Of a DNA stretch of 39,837 bases, positions 13,100 through 20,763 are shown one piece after another. The notes beneath the pieces were generated by a model. The model ran no database searches and was not told where the DNA came from. It saw only the letters and a list, made by a program, of their open reading frames with translations. The position numbers were made by a program, and so were the translations under genes. This stretch comes from a bacterium (lineage in GTDB: Bacteria > Bdellovibrionota > Bacteriovoracia > Bacteriovoracales > Bacteriovoracaceae), in contig JAUHVL010000031.1 in the NCBI GenBank assembly GCA_030425045.1, positions 1 to 39,837 of the forward strand, read 5' to 3'. The first letter of the stretch is position 1, and every line of letters starts with the position of its first letter.

Positions 13100-14990
13100 A
13101 AATATATTTCTTTGCTTGTTTTTACTTATAGGTAATGTTGCTCTGGCAGCTAAAAATGAAAATGAACTTGCTGTGCACCTCCTGAGCTATCTTGCTCAAG
13201 ATTATGGCGCTGCGGTTGAAGATGGTAAAATTAAAAGTAAAGAAGAGTATCAAGAGCAACTTGATTTTTCTAATGAAGTCGTCCGAATTTCATCTGAGAA
13301 TGCTTACGATGATGATCTGAAAAATAGTATCATAACTTTAAATCACGGAATTTTAAATAAGAAAAGTGCCGATGAAATTGCTTTAATTGCCAATAACATT
13401 AAAGTCGATATTCTTAAAAAATTTAATCTCTTAACTTATCCACAAAAACCAATCAATTTAGTTCGAGCGGGACAACTTTACAAAGAGAACTGCATGAGCT
13501 GTCACGGGCAAAATGGATATGGAGACGGAGAGGCCGGAAAAGGTTTAGAACCAAGCCCTGCAAACTTTCATGATTTGGAAAGAATGCAAAATGTTTCACC
13601 TTATGGAGCATTTAACACCATTACTCTCGGTGTTAATGGTACAGGCATGGCACCACATGACTATCTCTCTGAACAAGACCGATGGTCATTAGCCTATTAC
13701 ATTTCTTCTTTCCGATTTCAAAACGTTAAAAAAGTTGAAGGAATGAGTCTGAATATAAAGGATAGTTCATCACTTTCAGACAATGAAATTAAGGAAAAAT
13801 TCGGGCTTGATGACAAAAAAGCATTAGGTGTAATTGCCAGCATTCGTGATAACAATTCAAACACTCCAAACAATGGTGGAGGTAAGAAAAACCAACTTGA
13901 AATTCATCTTGCAAAGGCAATTAAGGATTTAAAGCAAAGTCTAAATCTCTATGTAAGTGGACAGGCCACAGAAGCTAAAAATCTTTCTTTGAATGCATAT
14001 TTAAAAAATATAGAGCCCGTAGAGGGAATTCTTAGGGCCAATAACAAGGGGCTGGTCCCCGAAATAGAAACAGGCCTTTCTAAATATAGATCACTATTAA
14101 ATAAGAAAGCATCTAAGGATGAACTGGCAAACGTTTTATACCCTATAATTTCAAAACTAGAAGGTGCTCTACAAACAAAAAATTATAAAACAAGTGGTGA
14201 ATCATCATTTTTAATGGCGTTTGGCATTGTCCTGAGGGAAGCATTTGAAGCTGGACTAATTATATTCTTACTTTTAAGTCTAACAAGAAAATCGAATGTA
14301 ACAGTATTTAACAAGCATATTCATAGTGGTTGGATTTCTTCTTTATTTGTTGGGGGAATTTTATACTTTGTTTTAAATCAAGCGTTCAATATTACAGGGA
14401 AATTAGCTGAGTCTTTGGAAGGATACACGGCCCTGATTGCTTCAGGATTACTCTTTTATGTAGGATATTGGATGCATAAAAATACTGATGTGAAAAAGCT
14501 TACAGATAGTTTAGTTTCAGCAGTAGATAAATCTATGGGAAACGGAAAAGGGATAACTTTGTTTCTAATAACTTTTGCAGCAGCATTCAGAGAAATATTT
14601 GAAACAATTTTATTTTTAAAAATACTCATTCTTGATGGCCATCAAAAAATATTTGTTGGAGCTGGTGCGGTGGCGGCAACTATCTTAACTTTTATAATTA
14701 TTGCCATAGCTGTTAAATACTCTATAAAGCTTAATCTGAAGTTTTTGTTTAAGGCATCTACGGTTCTAATACTTTCTTTATCCACAATTTTTCTTGGAAA
14801 AGGGATAGGTGCTCTTCAAAAGACTGGAGCTTTCGCCCAAACGAGCTTGGATGGCTTTTCTATGCCAGCCTTAGGGTTTAACTCGACTCTTGAGGTATTG
14901 ATCGCTCAGACTGGAATGGTCGCGATTATTTTGACATATAGTTTTGTTAATTTGGTAAGAAAAAGAAAGCTAGCAGAAAGTGCTTTGTAA
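13083..14990 (+). CDS. Cytochrome c-FTR1 fusion permease (PbrT-like)
   Basis: I start the 635-residue protein at ATG 13083 (GGAGG 6 bases upstream), which exposes a signal peptide (MKLKIRNIFLCLFLLIGNVA). A heme c site CMSCH lies at 137-141 with an axial Met near 189 (TGMAPH). The C-terminal half is an FTR1-type permease with several TM helices and two RExxE motifs, REAFEA and REIFET, which bind iron in Ftr1. FTR1 proteins with a cytochrome-like domain include PbrT of lead-resistance operons and iron-uptake proteins. With CDF transporters, LspA and a second cytochrome nearby I favour a heavy-metal or iron uptake function under the DtxR-type regulator. Confidence 0.88.
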   Translation: MKLKIRNIFLCLFLLIGNVALAAKNENELAVHLLSYLAQDYGAAVEDGKIKSKEEYQEQLDFSNEVVRISSENAYDDDLKNSIITLNHGILNKKSADEIALIANNIKVDILKKFNLLTYPQKPINLVRAGQLYKENCMSCHGQNGYGDGEAGKGLEPSPANFHDLERMQNVSPYGAFNTITLGVNGTGMAPHDYLSEQDRWSLAYYISSFRFQNVKKVEGMSLNIKDSSSLSDNEIKEKFGLDDKKALGVIASIRDNNSNTPNNGGGKKNQLEIHLAKAIKDLKQSLNLYVSGQATEAKNLSLNAYLKNIEPVEGILRANNKGLVPEIETGLSKYRSLLNKKASKDELANVLYPIISKLEGALQTKNYKTSGESSFLMAFGIVLREAFEAGLIIFLLLSLTRKSNVTVFNKHIHSGWISSLFVGGILYFVLNQAFNITGKLAESLEGYTALIASGLLFYVGYWMHKNTDVKKLTDSLVSAVDKSMGNGKGITLFLITFAAAFREIFETILFLKILILDGHQKIFVGAGAVAATILTFIIIAIAVKYSIKLNLKFLFKASTVLILSLSTIFLGKGIGALQKTGAFAQTSLDGFSMPALGFNSTLEVLIAQTGMVAIILTYSFVNLVRKRKLAESAL

Positions 14991-15833
14991 ATGAAGAAAA
15001 CATTAGTAAAAATTCAAAAAATGGATTGCCCGTCTGAGATAAAAATGATCGAGGGGCTTGCTAAAAAGATTAATCCAAATATAAAGACGGAATTTGATCT
15101 AGAGAGCAGAATTGTAACATTTTATCATAAAGTTGATGAAGAACTGATTATTGACGAATTAAGAAATATTTTCTTGCCAGGAATGATTGTTTCATCAGAA
15201 GAAATTTTAGAGGAAGATATACCCGAAATTGCCCCTAGTGTAGAAGCAAAAACACTTAAATATTTATTAATTATAAACTTCACAATGTTTATTGTTGAAA
15301 TCATTATAGGTTTTTATGCTGAGTCAACAGGTCTAATTGCAGACGGTTTAGATATGCTTGCCGATTCCTTTGTTTATGGAGTCAGCCTGTACGCTGTTGG
15401 AAAAAGCCTTGCAGTCAAAAATAAAATGGCATATTTGAGCGGAATTATGCAAATCTCACTAGGGCTTCTGTGTCTTCTTGAAGTTGGAAGAAAGCTTTAT
15501 TTTGGAAGTGAACCCTTATCGGATTATATGATAACGATTTCAATCATTGCCTTGCTTGCCAATGTTTGGTGCCTAGCGCTTATTCATAAACACAAAGATG
15601 GAGAAGTTCACATGAAGGCCAGTTGGATATTTTCTGCTAATGACGTCATTGTAAACACAGGTGTTATTGTTTCAGGTGTCCTTGTTTATATTCTCAATAG
15701 CAACATCCCTGATCTTGTTATTGGAGGAGTTGTTTCCCTTGTTGTGATAAGAGGAGGGATCATAATTATTAAACTTTCTAGTAACAGAAATGAAATAAGT
15801 AGCGGTATTAAAAAATGCTGTTCAAAAAACTGA
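14991..15833 (+). CDS. CDF-family transporter with degenerate HMA-like N-terminus
   Basis: The 280-residue protein begins directly after the permease stop. Residues 1-70 look like a heavy-metal-associated domain, but the usual CxxC is MDCPSE, with one Cys and a Glu. The rest is a CDF transporter with DGLDMLAD in TM2 and SANDVIVN in TM5, and a C-terminal CCSKN. It should export a divalent or thiophilic metal from the cytoplasm. Coupling to the FTR1-type gene suggests balancing import and export of the same metal, which is inference. Confidence 0.82.
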   Translation: MKKTLVKIQKMDCPSEIKMIEGLAKKINPNIKTEFDLESRIVTFYHKVDEELIIDELRNIFLPGMIVSSEEILEEDIPEIAPSVEAKTLKYLLIINFTMFIVEIIIGFYAESTGLIADGLDMLADSFVYGVSLYAVGKSLAVKNKMAYLSGIMQISLGLLCLLEVGRKLYFGSEPLSDYMITISIIALLANVWCLALIHKHKDGEVHMKASWIFSANDVIVNTGVIVSGVLVYILNSNIPDLVIGGVVSLVVIRGGIIIIKLSSNRNEISSGIKKCCSKN

Positions 15834-15855
15834 TATTAAATATAGGAGGAGTTTT

Positions 15856-16189
15856 ATGAAAAAAAATTATTATTACTTTATTTTTAGGTTTGCTTGTTAC
15901 TTCATGTGCACATAATCACGGATGGTGGGGCAGTCATAGTGATTGTAGCCACATGAACTGTTCAAATCACCAGTGTAGTGAAACATGTCAACATGGTGAC
16001 GGCATGTATGATATGCATTGTGCTTATTCTATGTCTCAAGGGAATTATGATTTAAAAGGTAAAAATAGCTACCGCTGGAGTCACAAAGGGAAAACGTATT
16101 ACTTTTCTTCCGAGGAAAATAAAAATAATTTTATTAAAGATGCAGATAAAAATATTAATAAAGCTGACAAATACTGGGGAGATCGATGA
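15856..16189 (+). CDS. YHS-domain lipoprotein, start out of frame at an A8 tract
   Basis: ATG 15856 follows AGGAGG and is followed by eight A (15859-15866). Read as written it gives a short product. With one A fewer it becomes a perfect lipoprotein signal (MKKIIITLFLGLLVTSC) running into the frame that ends at 16189. The mature part is rich in His and Cys (DCSHMNCSNHQCSETCQHGD). It then shows a YHS-like segment, with CAYSM, then GKTYYFSSEENKNNFIKD, a domain often found in metal proteins. A TTG at 15890 is the only in-frame start otherwise and would lose the signal peptide. Sequencing error, phase variation and transcript slippage are all possible. Confidence 0.7.
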
Positions 16190-16716
16190 AAGCATTAATC
16201 TTTACTACCCTGATCCTGTTTTCTCTTAATTCATACTCCTGTCCCGGTATTGGCAATTGGAATATGGATAAGAGAATGAATAATAGTATGATGAAAAATT
16301 GGATGAATAACCCCAATATGCCTAAATCTCAAAAACGTGGTTGGATGGGTTGCCAAATGTCGATGGTTAGGCACCATTTTTACATGCAAAATGGATTGCC
16401 TGATAAATATGGTAATTTAACTAATCCCTTAAAGTCCTCATCTAAAGTTATTTCTGTAGGAAAAAAAGTTTTTGAAAATAACTGTATGTCCTGTCATGGC
16501 AAAAATGGATTGGGCAATGGAGTTGCCGCAGAGGGGTTAACCCCAAAACCAACAAATATTGCACGCTTTGCTAAAATGCCTATAGCCAGTGATTCCTATC
16601 TTTTTTGGACAATTTCTGAAGGTGGGGAAAAAATTGATACCGCAATGCCTTCCTTTAAGGAAAGTTTAAAGAAAAATGAAATTTGGTCAGTCATTCATTA
16701 TTTAAGAAACTTATAG
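16186..16716 (+). CDS. Periplasmic c-type cytochrome
   Basis: The 176-residue protein has a signal peptide (about 1-18). A Met-rich stretch (NNSMMKNWMNNPNM) precedes a monoheme site CMSCH at 100-104, and the axial Met lies in the TAMPSF segment near the end. The Met-rich part resembles copper-binding regions. Its start overlaps the preceding stop (ATGA). It likely passes electrons in the periplasm for metal oxidation or reduction together with the cytochrome domain of the FTR1-type permease. Confidence 0.85.
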   Translation: MKALIFTTLILFSLNSYSCPGIGNWNMDKRMNNSMMKNWMNNPNMPKSQKRGWMGCQMSMVRHHFYMQNGLPDKYGNLTNPLKSSSKVISVGKKVFENNCMSCHGKNGLGNGVAAEGLTPKPTNIARFAKMPIASDSYLFWTISEGGEKIDTAMPSFKESLKKNEIWSVIHYLRNL

Positions 16717-16725
16717 GAGTATTCT

Positions 16726-17124
16726 ATGTCGTATTATTTTAACAAAACAGTAAACACAGATTTTGAAACTACTATTTCAAGTGTAACAGCGAAGCTTAAG
16801 GAAAAAGGATTTGGAGTTTTAACGGAAATTGATGTTCAAGCAACATTGAAGAAAAAAATTGATGTTGATTTTTATAAATATAGAATTCTTGGTGCATGTA
16901 ACCCTCAATTCGCTCATAAAGCACTAATGGAAGAAGATAAGGTGGGTGTTATGCTCCCTTGTAATGTGATCGTTCAGCAAAAAAGTGATGATTCTCCGGT
17001 TGAAGTCTCGGCAGTTGACCCAATAGCTTCGATGCAGGGAATATCAAACCCTAATTTGGGAAATATCGCAAAAGAAGTCCAGAGCTTGTTGAAAGAAGTA
17101 ATTGATGAGTTGAAAAATGAATAG
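16726..17124 (+). CDS. DUF302 protein
   Basis: The 132-residue protein shows the DUF302 pattern: an N-terminal FETTISSVTAKLKEKGFGVL strand-helix, then YRILGACNPQFAHKAL, then VGVMLPCNVIV. No signal peptide is present. DUF302 proteins are common in metal and sulfur gene clusters; their reaction is not established. A conserved Cys in GACNP and one in LPCN could bind metal. It follows the cytochrome gene by 9 bases with GGAG upstream. Confidence 0.85.
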   Translation: MSYYFNKTVNTDFETTISSVTAKLKEKGFGVLTEIDVQATLKKKIDVDFYKYRILGACNPQFAHKALMEEDKVGVMLPCNVIVQQKSDDSPVEVSAVDPIASMQGISNPNLGNIAKEVQSLLKEVIDELKNE

Positions 17125-17182
17125 TATAATGAGTCGGTGAATTCATTGACTAACATAATTTCAGATTGGTATAAGGTTGTTG

Positions 17183-17551
17183 ATGTTAATTAGATTACTA
17201 AGCATTTTAGTTATTTTCTCTTTTGTTAGTACTTCTGTTCTAGAGGTAAAGGCAGGTAATAACTCTCTTGAGGTAAGCAAGTTATCGGCTTATGAGAAAG
17301 ATCAATCTAAGGGGAAGTCTGTTAATGTCTTTGGAATAATTAATAATGATGACTGCAAAGACGAAAATTGCCCAGTTTCACAAGCTTGTACTGGTTGTGT
17401 TTGCCCTTGTGGTTCTCTCTGTTTTGTTAATTCAAAAAGCAATCTTTTATGTGGCATTTCGTCACTGCATTCTAAGATGGATTGGTACACCAGTAATTTT
17501 TATCAGTCACCATTTCTAGATCCAGCCTTGAAGCCCCCCCCTTTCTCCTAG
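17183..17551 (+). CDS. Small exported Cys-rich protein (CzcI-like position)
   Basis: From ATG 17183 (MLIRLLSILVIFSFV) the product of about 122 residues has a signal peptide and then a Cys cluster (CKDENCPVSQACTGCVCPCG). It ends in SPFLDPALKPPPFS. Short exported proteins with a Pro-rich tail of this kind often precede Czc-type efflux operons (the CzcI type), but I cannot assign this one to a named family. It may bind metals in the periplasm. Confidence 0.6.
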   Translation: MLIRLLSILVIFSFVSTSVLEVKAGNNSLEVSKLSAYEKDQSKGKSVNVFGIINNDDCKDENCPVSQACTGCVCPCGSLCFVNSKSNLLCGISSLHSKMDWYTSNFYQSPFLDPALKPPPFS

Positions 17552-17612
17552 TTAAATACATACAAATTTAAACTTTAAAATTAGTTGATGCTTCAACTAC
17601 TAGGAGAATAAT

Positions 17613-17765
17613 ATGAAATTAATTCAAAATCTACTCATTGTATCTATGCTTTTTAGCATTGTAGCTTGTTCTACTACAAACACTACTACTAAGAAAAAGG
17701 ATGCTCAAAACAATAAAAAAGACCATGTTCAGCGAGAACGATTTTTTGGAAGATTTGAGCGCTAA
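17613..17765 (+). CDS. Tiny lipoprotein, 50 aa
   Basis: ATG 17613 follows AGGAG by 6 bases. The product begins MKLIQNLLIVSMLFSIVAC, a clear lipobox (IVAC), followed by a Thr/Lys-rich linker and a basic tail (FFGRFER). It ends before the LspA gene, whose product processes such lipoproteins. Entericidin-like peptides have this size, but no family can be claimed. Confidence 0.6.
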   Translation: MKLIQNLLIVSMLFSIVACSTTNTTTKKKDAQNNKKDHVQRERFFGRFER

Positions 17766-17856
17766 AAAAATGATATTAACTTCGGGTATTGCAAGTTCTT
17801 ATTGTGGTACCCAGAAGTTAATAAAGTTTTTATTTTTTATAGTGAGGGTTTGTTTC

Positions 17857-18363
17857 GTGTGTAAAAAGTATTTTATATTTATCTTTGTAGTTATTTTAAC
17901 TTTTGTTTTAGATCAAGGGACCAAATACATAGTTCATACGCAATTTGAACTTGGAGAAAGTGTAGTCATCATTAATGATATCTTAAATATTACTTATGCT
18001 AAAAACTATGGAGCCGCATTTGGAATTCTAAGTAATTCTCCAGAAACCTTTAGGAAAATATTTTTTCTATTATTTCCTTTAGGAGCACTAGCTTTTATTT
18101 TAATAATGCTTAGAAAAATTTCAGCTCAAGATAAATTGCAAGTTCTTGCACTTTCAGCCATTGCCGGCGGTGCCCTAGGTAATTGGGCGGGCCGCCTTAA
18201 GCATGGCTTTGTTGTAGATTTTATAGATTTTCACTTTAAGCGATACTTCACCTATCCAGCTTTCAATATTTCCGATTGTGCTATTGTAATTGGCGCTTTG
18301 TTGATGGTTTTAGCAATCATTCGCGATAAGAACCATAAAAATATTAAAGGAGTAAAGTCTTGA
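17857..18363 (+). CDS. lspA: Prolipoprotein signal peptidase (signal peptidase II)
   Basis: From GTG 17857 the protein has 168 residues, the family's usual length, with four TM helices. The catalytic Asp pair is D121 (VVDFIDF) and D140 (FNISDCAI). The GNxxDR motif reads GNWAGR, so the usual Asp there is Gly. A longer frame exists upstream but would overlap the 50-residue lipoprotein gene out of frame. LspA removes signal peptides from lipoproteins in the inner membrane. Extra lspA copies are typical of heavy-metal islands (compare PbrC), and lipoproteins are encoded at 15856 and 17613. Confidence 0.9.
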   Translation: MCKKYFIFIFVVILTFVLDQGTKYIVHTQFELGESVVIINDILNITYAKNYGAAFGILSNSPETFRKIFFLLFPLGALAFILIMLRKISAQDKLQVLALSAIAGGALGNWAGRLKHGFVVDFIDFHFKRYFTYPAFNISDCAIVIGALLMVLAIIRDKNHKNIKGVKS

Positions 18364-18373
18364 GCGTTCATTA

Positions 18374-18613
18374 TTATTTAGACTCTTCATTCTTTTTTTC
18401 AAAAATTTCATTTACTTCCCAGCATTTAGTTTTTTTAAATGATTTATTTAAACGGGCTTTCTTTTCAACACATTTATGGATTTTTTCAGGAGTCTTGGCT
18501 TTCTTACAGTGCTTCTGGCAATACTTTACTAGATTGTTGGTTGCCTCGTCTGCAAGCACGTTTGTTGATAAAAATCCTGTTAATAATCCAAATGCGATAA
18601 CTAGTTTTTTCAT
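18374..18613 (-). CDS. Small exported Cys/Lys-rich protein
   Basis: The 79-residue product has a signal peptide (MKKLVIAFGLLTGFLSTNVLA) and a basic mature part with four Cys in YCQKHCKKAK, HKCVEK and TKCW order, suggesting two disulfides or a metal site. GAGGAG lies 7 bases upstream. It is divergent from the arsR-type gene at 18690 and could share its operator. It converges on lspA with a 10-base gap. No family recognised. Confidence 0.65.
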   Translation of the reverse strand: MKKLVIAFGLLTGFLSTNVLADEATNNLVKYCQKHCKKAKTPEKIHKCVEKKARLNKSFKKTKCWEVNEIFEKKNEESK

Positions 18614-18654
18614 GTTTTCTCCTCGTGTTATTAAAAACTACAATGAAATATTCA

Positions 18655-18685
18655 TTGACATACTAACATACTTACGCAAGTATGC
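18655..18685 (+). promoter_or_regulatory. Promoter and ArsR-type operator
   Basis: TTGACA (18655-18660) is followed after 17 bases by AAGTAT (18678-18683). The dyad CATACTT-ACGC-AAGTATG (18667-18684) has perfect 7-bp arms and covers the spacer and -10, so a bound repressor would block polymerase. The predicted transcription start falls at or next to the ATG at 18690, so the mRNA may be leaderless. Confidence 0.7.
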
Positions 18686-18689
18686 AAGT

Positions 18690-19103
18690 ATGAAGCAAGT
18701 AAAAATTGAACCTACTGAAATTTTTAAAGCCCTCTCCGATAGAACTCGTTTAAGAATTCTAAAGATTTTGGTTTCTTTACCTTGTGAGGAAGCCTGCCTG
18801 TGTGAATTAACTGAGGCTCTCCAAGAGTCTGAATCCAATGTTTCAAGACATCTCAAAGCCCTTCGCCAATCTGGCCTTCTCGAAGCAGAAAAGGAAGGGC
18901 GTTGGATTTATCACCGTCTTGTTTCATCGAAAATGATTGAAGTTTTTTATCAAACAATCTCTAAACTTTCTGATGAAGATGGGGCTTTTAAAGAGGATCT
19001 CTCTCGGTTTAAATCCGAAATTAAAAAGAGAATATCAGAGCGTTGTCGAAAGAATTTGATGAACACTAAAAGATCAAATATTAGAACCCAAAGAAGAGCT
19101 TAA
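18690..19103 (+). CDS. ArsR-family metal-sensing repressor
   Basis: I start at ATG 18690 (MKQVKIEPTEIFKALSDRTR), giving 137 residues; the longer frame upstream runs antisense through the 79-residue gene. The winged helix holds CEEACLCELTEALQ in the position where ArsR has its ELCVCDLC metal site, then SNVSRHLKALRQSGLL as recognition helix. It should release DNA on binding As(III), Cd or a similar metal. The operator dyad lies in its own promoter and the CzcCBA-type operon follows 13 bases later, so it likely controls that operon. Confidence 0.9.
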   Translation: MKQVKIEPTEIFKALSDRTRLRILKILVSLPCEEACLCELTEALQESESNVSRHLKALRQSGLLEAEKEGRWIYHRLVSSKMIEVFYQTISKLSDEDGAFKEDLSRFKSEIKKRISERCRKNLMNTKRSNIRTQRRA

Positions 19104-19116
19104 TGATGGAGGTTTT

Positions 19117-20316
19117 ATGCGATTTTTAATGATAATTCTTCTTTGTTTAACTACTTCAAATGTATTTGCAAAAAATTGTGATATTCAATTTAAAAAAGCA
19201 GTTGATCTTTATCGCTGTGCACTTTCAGCAGATAAAAAGGTCACTACTCTAAAAATGCGAGAAGATGAAAGAAAGGGCAGAAAAAAATTGGCGGCTCAAT
19301 TCCCAAACCCTGAAGTCGAGTCTGAGTTTAGTTTTAATTCAGAAAACAGCCAAAATATTTCTATACTTCAACCTATTGAAACTGGTGGAAAAAGATCATC
19401 AAGGATTAAAATTGCTAATGCAGAAAATAGGATATCTGTTATAGAAGACGATTCTACACTAGCAGAAGTCGCTTCAAATGTGGCAATGGCCTTAGTTCAG
19501 TTTCGACAGGTTGAAACAAGATTACAATTGCTTTTGGAAATGAAAAAATCTCTTCGTCATCTAACGAAAAGTTTAAAAGCTAAGGCAGTAAGAACACCTG
19601 AAGAAAAAACAGCACTTTCAATTTTTTTAATGCAGAAAACTGTTTTAGATACTCAGATTTTAGCACTTAACCAAAAGTTAGGACTAATAAAGACAAACCT
19701 TGAGTCCTCAATAGGAAGGGAAATTAGGACATTTGAAAAACTGGAGTCTAAAGAAAAAAAACATTGGCCTACTTTAAATATAATTTCAAAAAAGGGATCA
19801 TTTAAATCTAGAAAAGCATTAGCTTCTGTAGAACAACTTCAAGGAGAACTTGATCTTCAAAAAAGTCTTTCTTGGCCCGAGCTAGCGATTGGGCCGACAA
19901 TGGAAAGACAAGATAGTAATGCAACTTCATGGGGAGCAAAAATTGAGTTTACGCTGCCACTTTTTAATTTTAACAGCGGTGGTAGACAACAAGCCCAAGC
20001 GAAGCTTTTAAGAGCAAAGGCTATCGCTTCTCAAATCAAGTTTTATGAATCTTCTAAAGTTGAAATATATATTAAGCAATACAATGATGTTACGCAATTC
20101 CTCAAAAAAAGTCCTTCACAGGAAAGCTTAAGAAGCTCAGTTGCTGAATCTTTAAGTTATTTGTCTAGAGGTATGGTTCAACCTTCAGCGATAATTGAAA
20201 GCTATCGTTCTACTCTTGAAACACTTGAGGCTATACAAAAAAAAGAACTAATCGCATATAAGTTGTACTGGATGCTTAAATCTTTCTCTGGAGAAGTCCC
20301 TAAGGAGTTTTTATGA
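19117..20316 (+). CDS. czcC: Outer-membrane efflux channel (CzcC/TolC-like)
   Basis: The 399-residue protein has a signal peptide (about 1-18) and the long amphipathic helices of the OEP family, with a typical FPNPEVESEFSFN strand and ETGGKRSSRI turn. The second repeat has LPLFNFNSGGRQQAQAKL. This is the trimeric outer-membrane duct of a tripartite RND pump. It overlaps the next gene by 4 bases (ATGA). The name follows from the operon; the metal could be Zn, Cd, Co, Cu or Ag. Confidence 0.85.
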   Translation: MRFLMIILLCLTTSNVFAKNCDIQFKKAVDLYRCALSADKKVTTLKMREDERKGRKKLAAQFPNPEVESEFSFNSENSQNISILQPIETGGKRSSRIKIANAENRISVIEDDSTLAEVASNVAMALVQFRQVETRLQLLLEMKKSLRHLTKSLKAKAVRTPEEKTALSIFLMQKTVLDTQILALNQKLGLIKTNLESSIGREIRTFEKLESKEKKHWPTLNIISKKGSFKSRKALASVEQLQGELDLQKSLSWPELAIGPTMERQDSNATSWGAKIEFTLPLFNFNSGGRQQAQAKLLRAKAIASQIKFYESSKVEIYIKQYNDVTQFLKKSPSQESLRSSVAESLSYLSRGMVQPSAIIESYRSTLETLEAIQKKELIAYKLYWMLKSFSGEVPKEFL

Positions 20317-20744
20317 AAAAATATTTTCTAATATTTTCTATTTTTCTATTACTTAATCCTGCCTTTGCAGAGGAAGAAGCGAAAACAGAGAAGGGCCGAA
20401 TTGGACCGGGGAAAGCAGTTATTTCAGCAGATGAAAAAGAAGGCTTTAAAATCTCAGAAAAAGCAAAAAGAAACTTAGATATTTCAGTCAAGGAAGTAGA
20501 TGGACCATTAGTTACCGTTCCTAAAGAGTCCTTAGTACGTTATTTAGATTTTCAGGCTGTCTACCGACTTCGTAATGGGTGGTTCAGATCTATTGAAATC
20601 GAACCAAGTTTTCAGGGTGAATACGCAACATTTACTTCAAAAGAGTTTAAGGCCGGTGACCAAATTGTTATCAAAAATGGTGGTTTACTAAGGGTTGTTG
20701 AGCTTGATGTCTTTGGGCCTGAAGCTGATGCCTGTGTAGATTGA
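20313..20744 (+). CDS. Miniature periplasmic adaptor (CzcB-like C-terminal part only)
   Basis: The 143-residue protein has a signal peptide (about 1-19) and a mature part that resembles only fragments of an RND adaptor: KGRIGPGKAVISADEKEGFK then ISEKAKRNLDISVKEV, followed by a beta-rich, membrane-proximal-like section. Normal adaptors have about 350-450 residues with a helical hairpin and lipoyl domain; both are absent. The frame is intact, with overlapping start and good spacing, so it does not look like random decay. Either the pump works with a minimal adaptor or the protein has another periplasmic role. Confidence 0.7.
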   Translation: MKKYFLIFSIFLLLNPAFAEEEAKTEKGRIGPGKAVISADEKEGFKISEKAKRNLDISVKEVDGPLVTVPKESLVRYLDFQAVYRLRNGWFRSIEIEPSFQGEYATFTSKEFKAGDQIVIKNGGLLRVVELDVFGPEADACVD

Positions 20745-20763
20745 ATTTGAGGATAAAAATACT

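Noticed and set aside
18360-18689. Long N-terminal extension of the ArsR frame
   Set aside because: It runs antisense through the small exported protein gene and lacks domain similarity; ATG 18690 begins the normal ArsR sequence.
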